Positions 6,573-7,785 of a stretch of DNA of 7,785 bases are shown here, piece by piece. Positions within the stretch are counted from its first letter, which is position 1, and every line of letters starts with the position of its first letter. The stretch is from positions 1-7,785 of the forward strand of contig JAGQWV010000019.1 in assembly GCA_020437045.1 (NCBI GenBank), written 5' to 3'. This DNA is from Saprospiraceae bacterium (GTDB lineage Bacteria > Bacteroidota > Bacteroidia > Chitinophagales > Saprospiraceae). The position numbers and the translations under genes were made by a program. Under the pieces are notes generated by a model. The model ran no database searches and was not told where the DNA came from. It saw only the letters and a program-made list of their open reading frames with translations.

Positions 6573-6594
6573 CAGCCGCGAATTAAGATAAATA

Positions 6595-6966
6595 ATGAAG
6601 TATTCTATAGATAAGCAAGACCGGTATGCCATCATGACGCTGGATGTTGAAAACCTTAACTCCATCGTTGCCCCTGATTTAAAGTCTGAATTTGTAATTT
6701 TTAGAAATGAAGGCATTCCCAATTTTATCTTAAATCTATTTAATGTAAAATACGTTGACTCATCAGGGCTTAGCGCTATTCTAACCGGCAATCGTCTTTG
6801 GAAAGGGGCGGGTACATTTATTGTTACTGGAGTAGAACATGCGGCTGTTAAGAAGTTGATTGAGATTTCAAGGCTTGATTCCATTCTGCATGTGTTTCCT
6901 ACCGTTACCGAGGCCATTGATTTTATCTACATGGATCAGCTGGAAAAAGAATTGGAGGAAGAATAG
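6595..6966 (+). CDS. STAS-domain protein, anti-sigma factor antagonist type
   Basis: A 123-residue single-domain cytoplasmic protein of the SpoIIAA/RsbV-like STAS fold. In that family the protein binds a serine kinase (anti-sigma factor), and a conserved serine acts as phosphorylation switch. The key motif VKYVDSSGLSAIL is at 51-63; Ser56 aligns with the phosphorylated Ser58 of B. subtilis SpoIIAA. The usual strand-helix pattern follows (GTFIVTGVEHAAVKKLIEIS, about 73-92), then an acidic tail (QLEKELEEE, 115-123). No RsbW-like kinase, phosphatase or alternative sigma factor lies in the window, so the partner is unknown and a role in a sigma switch is only inferred. Its stop is 5 bases before the rnz ATG, suggesting one transcript and possible translational coupling. 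Confidence 0.9.
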   Translation: MKYSIDKQDRYAIMTLDVENLNSIVAPDLKSEFVIFRNEGIPNFILNLFNVKYVDSSGLSAILTGNRLWKGAGTFIVTGVEHAAVKKLIEISRLDSILHVFPTVTEAIDFIYMDQLEKELEEE

Positions 6967-6971
6967 CCCCA

Positions 6972-7785
6972 ATGCCTTGGAGCTTACATATCCTTGGTAC
7001 TAATGCCGCCGTTCCAATGCCCGACCGTCATCCAAGTGCCCAGGCGCTGGACACTCCCAACGAAATATTTCTTATTGATTGTGGTGAAGGCACCCAGGAA
7101 CGTTTATCAAAATATCATATTCGTCGATCCAGAATTAATCACGTTTTTATAAGTCACTTGCACGGTGATCATATTTTTGGATTACCAGGCCTAATAACTT
7201 CCTACAACCTATTTAACCGGGACGAAGACTTGACCCTTTATGGCCCTCAGGGGCTGCTCCGGTTCATTGAAACAATTCTGGAGACCACGGGTATCCTTCT
7301 GAGCTATACCCTAAAAGTGCTCGAACACGACACAGAAGAGCCATATGAAATCCTAGACACAGAGGACGTATGCGTCTATACCTTACCCCTCGATCACCGG
7401 GTGCCAACGACAGGATATCTTTTTCGCGAAAAAGTAGCGAAACGCAGGATTAATGGAGAAGCTATTGAACAATTTAACGTGCCGTATCATGCTATTCCCT
7501 CACTGAAGAATGGCAAGGATTGGATGAAAGAAGATGGTGTGGTAATCGAAAACGAATTGCTGACCTGGCCGGGAAGAGATCCTTTAAGTTTTGCCTATTG
7601 CTCTGACACCAGATTTTACCGGCGCTTGATACCCATGGTTAGGAATGTCAATCTTTTATACCATGAAACCACCTTTGGAAGCGAACTTTCCACTGAGGCG
7701 CACAAAAGAGGACATAGTACCACAGAAGATGCGGCAACCATTGCCGCCGAAGCTGAAGTCAGTCAGCTTTTGATTGGTCATTTTA
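6972..7785 (+). CDS. rnz: Ribonuclease Z, tRNA 3' endonuclease (3' end cut by window edge)
   Basis: RNase Z is a zinc-dependent metallo-beta-lactamase-fold nuclease that cuts precursor tRNAs just after the discriminator base. The frame opens at the ATG at 6972 (MPWSLHILGTNAAVP) and runs 271 codons to the edge; the bacterial enzyme is usually 305-310 residues, so about 35-40 are missing. Metal-binding residues are in place: SHLHGDH (61-67), His142 in PLDHRVPTTGY, Asp212 in YCSDTRF and His270 in IGHF. HETTF (231-235) and HKRGHST (244-250) are also conserved. The exosite arm lies in the region of about 150-200. It follows the STAS gene with a 5-base gap and is most likely co-transcribed with it. 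There is no frameshift or missing ligand within the visible part. Confidence 0.97.
   Translation, partial: MPWSLHILGTNAAVPMPDRHPSAQALDTPNEIFLIDCGEGTQERLSKYHIRRSRINHVFISHLHGDHIFGLPGLITSYNLFNRDEDLTLYGPQGLLRFIETILETTGILLSYTLKVLEHDTEEPYEILDTEDVCVYTLPLDHRVPTTGYLFREKVAKRRINGEAIEQFNVPYHAIPSLKNGKDWMKEDGVVIENELLTWPGRDPLSFAYCSDTRFYRRLIPMVRNVNLLYHETTFGSELSTEAHKRGHSTTEDAATIAAEAEVSQLLIGHF

Larger units (their letters stand above)
6209..6594. other. 386-base divergent intergenic region between clpC and the STAS gene
   Basis: No credible coding frame, tRNA or repeat family is visible here. It holds a proximal and a distal candidate promoter for clpC and one for the STAS gene, listed separately. A plus-strand TAAATTTG (6286-6293) also fits the -7 consensus but has no -33 partner and no gene close by. 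GTTGATCC near 6439-6446 and GGATCACCATCAAC at 6482-6495 form a loose imperfect inverted repeat. A small RNA or long 5' leader is possible but not shown. Confidence 0.5.

Noticed and set aside
6555..6917. 120-codon minus-strand frame opposite the STAS gene
   Set aside because: The plus-strand frame carries the STAS signature VDSSGLSAIL and a promoter; the opposite frame is its shadow.
1..7785. Defence island, biosynthetic cluster, prophage or other novel multi-gene system
   Set aside because: Every substantial reading frame that is not a shadow belongs to a well-known family. All but the lone ABC permease and the STAS protein are core housekeeping genes, and there is no sign of transfer.

Overview
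The window reads as a stretch of ordinary chromosome from a member of the Bacteroidota. Three things suggest this. Start codons lack well-placed Shine-Dalgarno sequences. Several intergenic gaps carry the group's typical -7 box (TAnnTTTG), as in TACCTTTGCA upstream of rpmI. The IF3, ClpC, QueA and RNase Z proteins are of the type seen in that phylum. I cannot place it below phylum level with confidence. No mobile element, CRISPR array, rRNA, tRNA or phage gene is visible.

Layout, left to right. A truncated queA (queuosine tRNA modification) runs leftward off the window edge. It is divergent from a single MacB/FtsX-type ABC transporter permease with no ATPase gene beside it. The permease converges on the translation cluster infC-rpmI-rplT (IF3, L35, L20), which lies on the minus strand, and a strong hairpin separates the two. 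Within the cluster, a terminator sits directly behind infC and overlaps a well-formed promoter for rpmI-rplT, so the ribosomal protein pair appears to be its own transcription unit. infC has no ATG start and must begin at a rare codon, best read as TTG. Upstream of infC on the same strand is clpC, the Hsp100 unfoldase of the ClpCP protease, complete with both AAA+ modules, a UVR segment and a VGF ClpP-docking loop.

A 386-base divergent gap follows, with candidate promoters for both sides. It leads to a rightward pair: a small STAS-domain protein (anti-sigma factor antagonist type) and, 5 bases after its stop, rnz (RNase Z, tRNA 3' end processing), cut by the right edge.

Functionally the window is dominated by translation and protein quality control: tRNA modification and maturation (queA, rnz), initiation (infC), the large ribosomal subunit (rpmI, rplT) and proteolysis (clpC). 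I found no convincing undescribed system. The observations most worth a second look are regulatory: the infC start codon, the overlapping terminator/promoter/inverted repeat before rpmI, and the long clpC upstream region.
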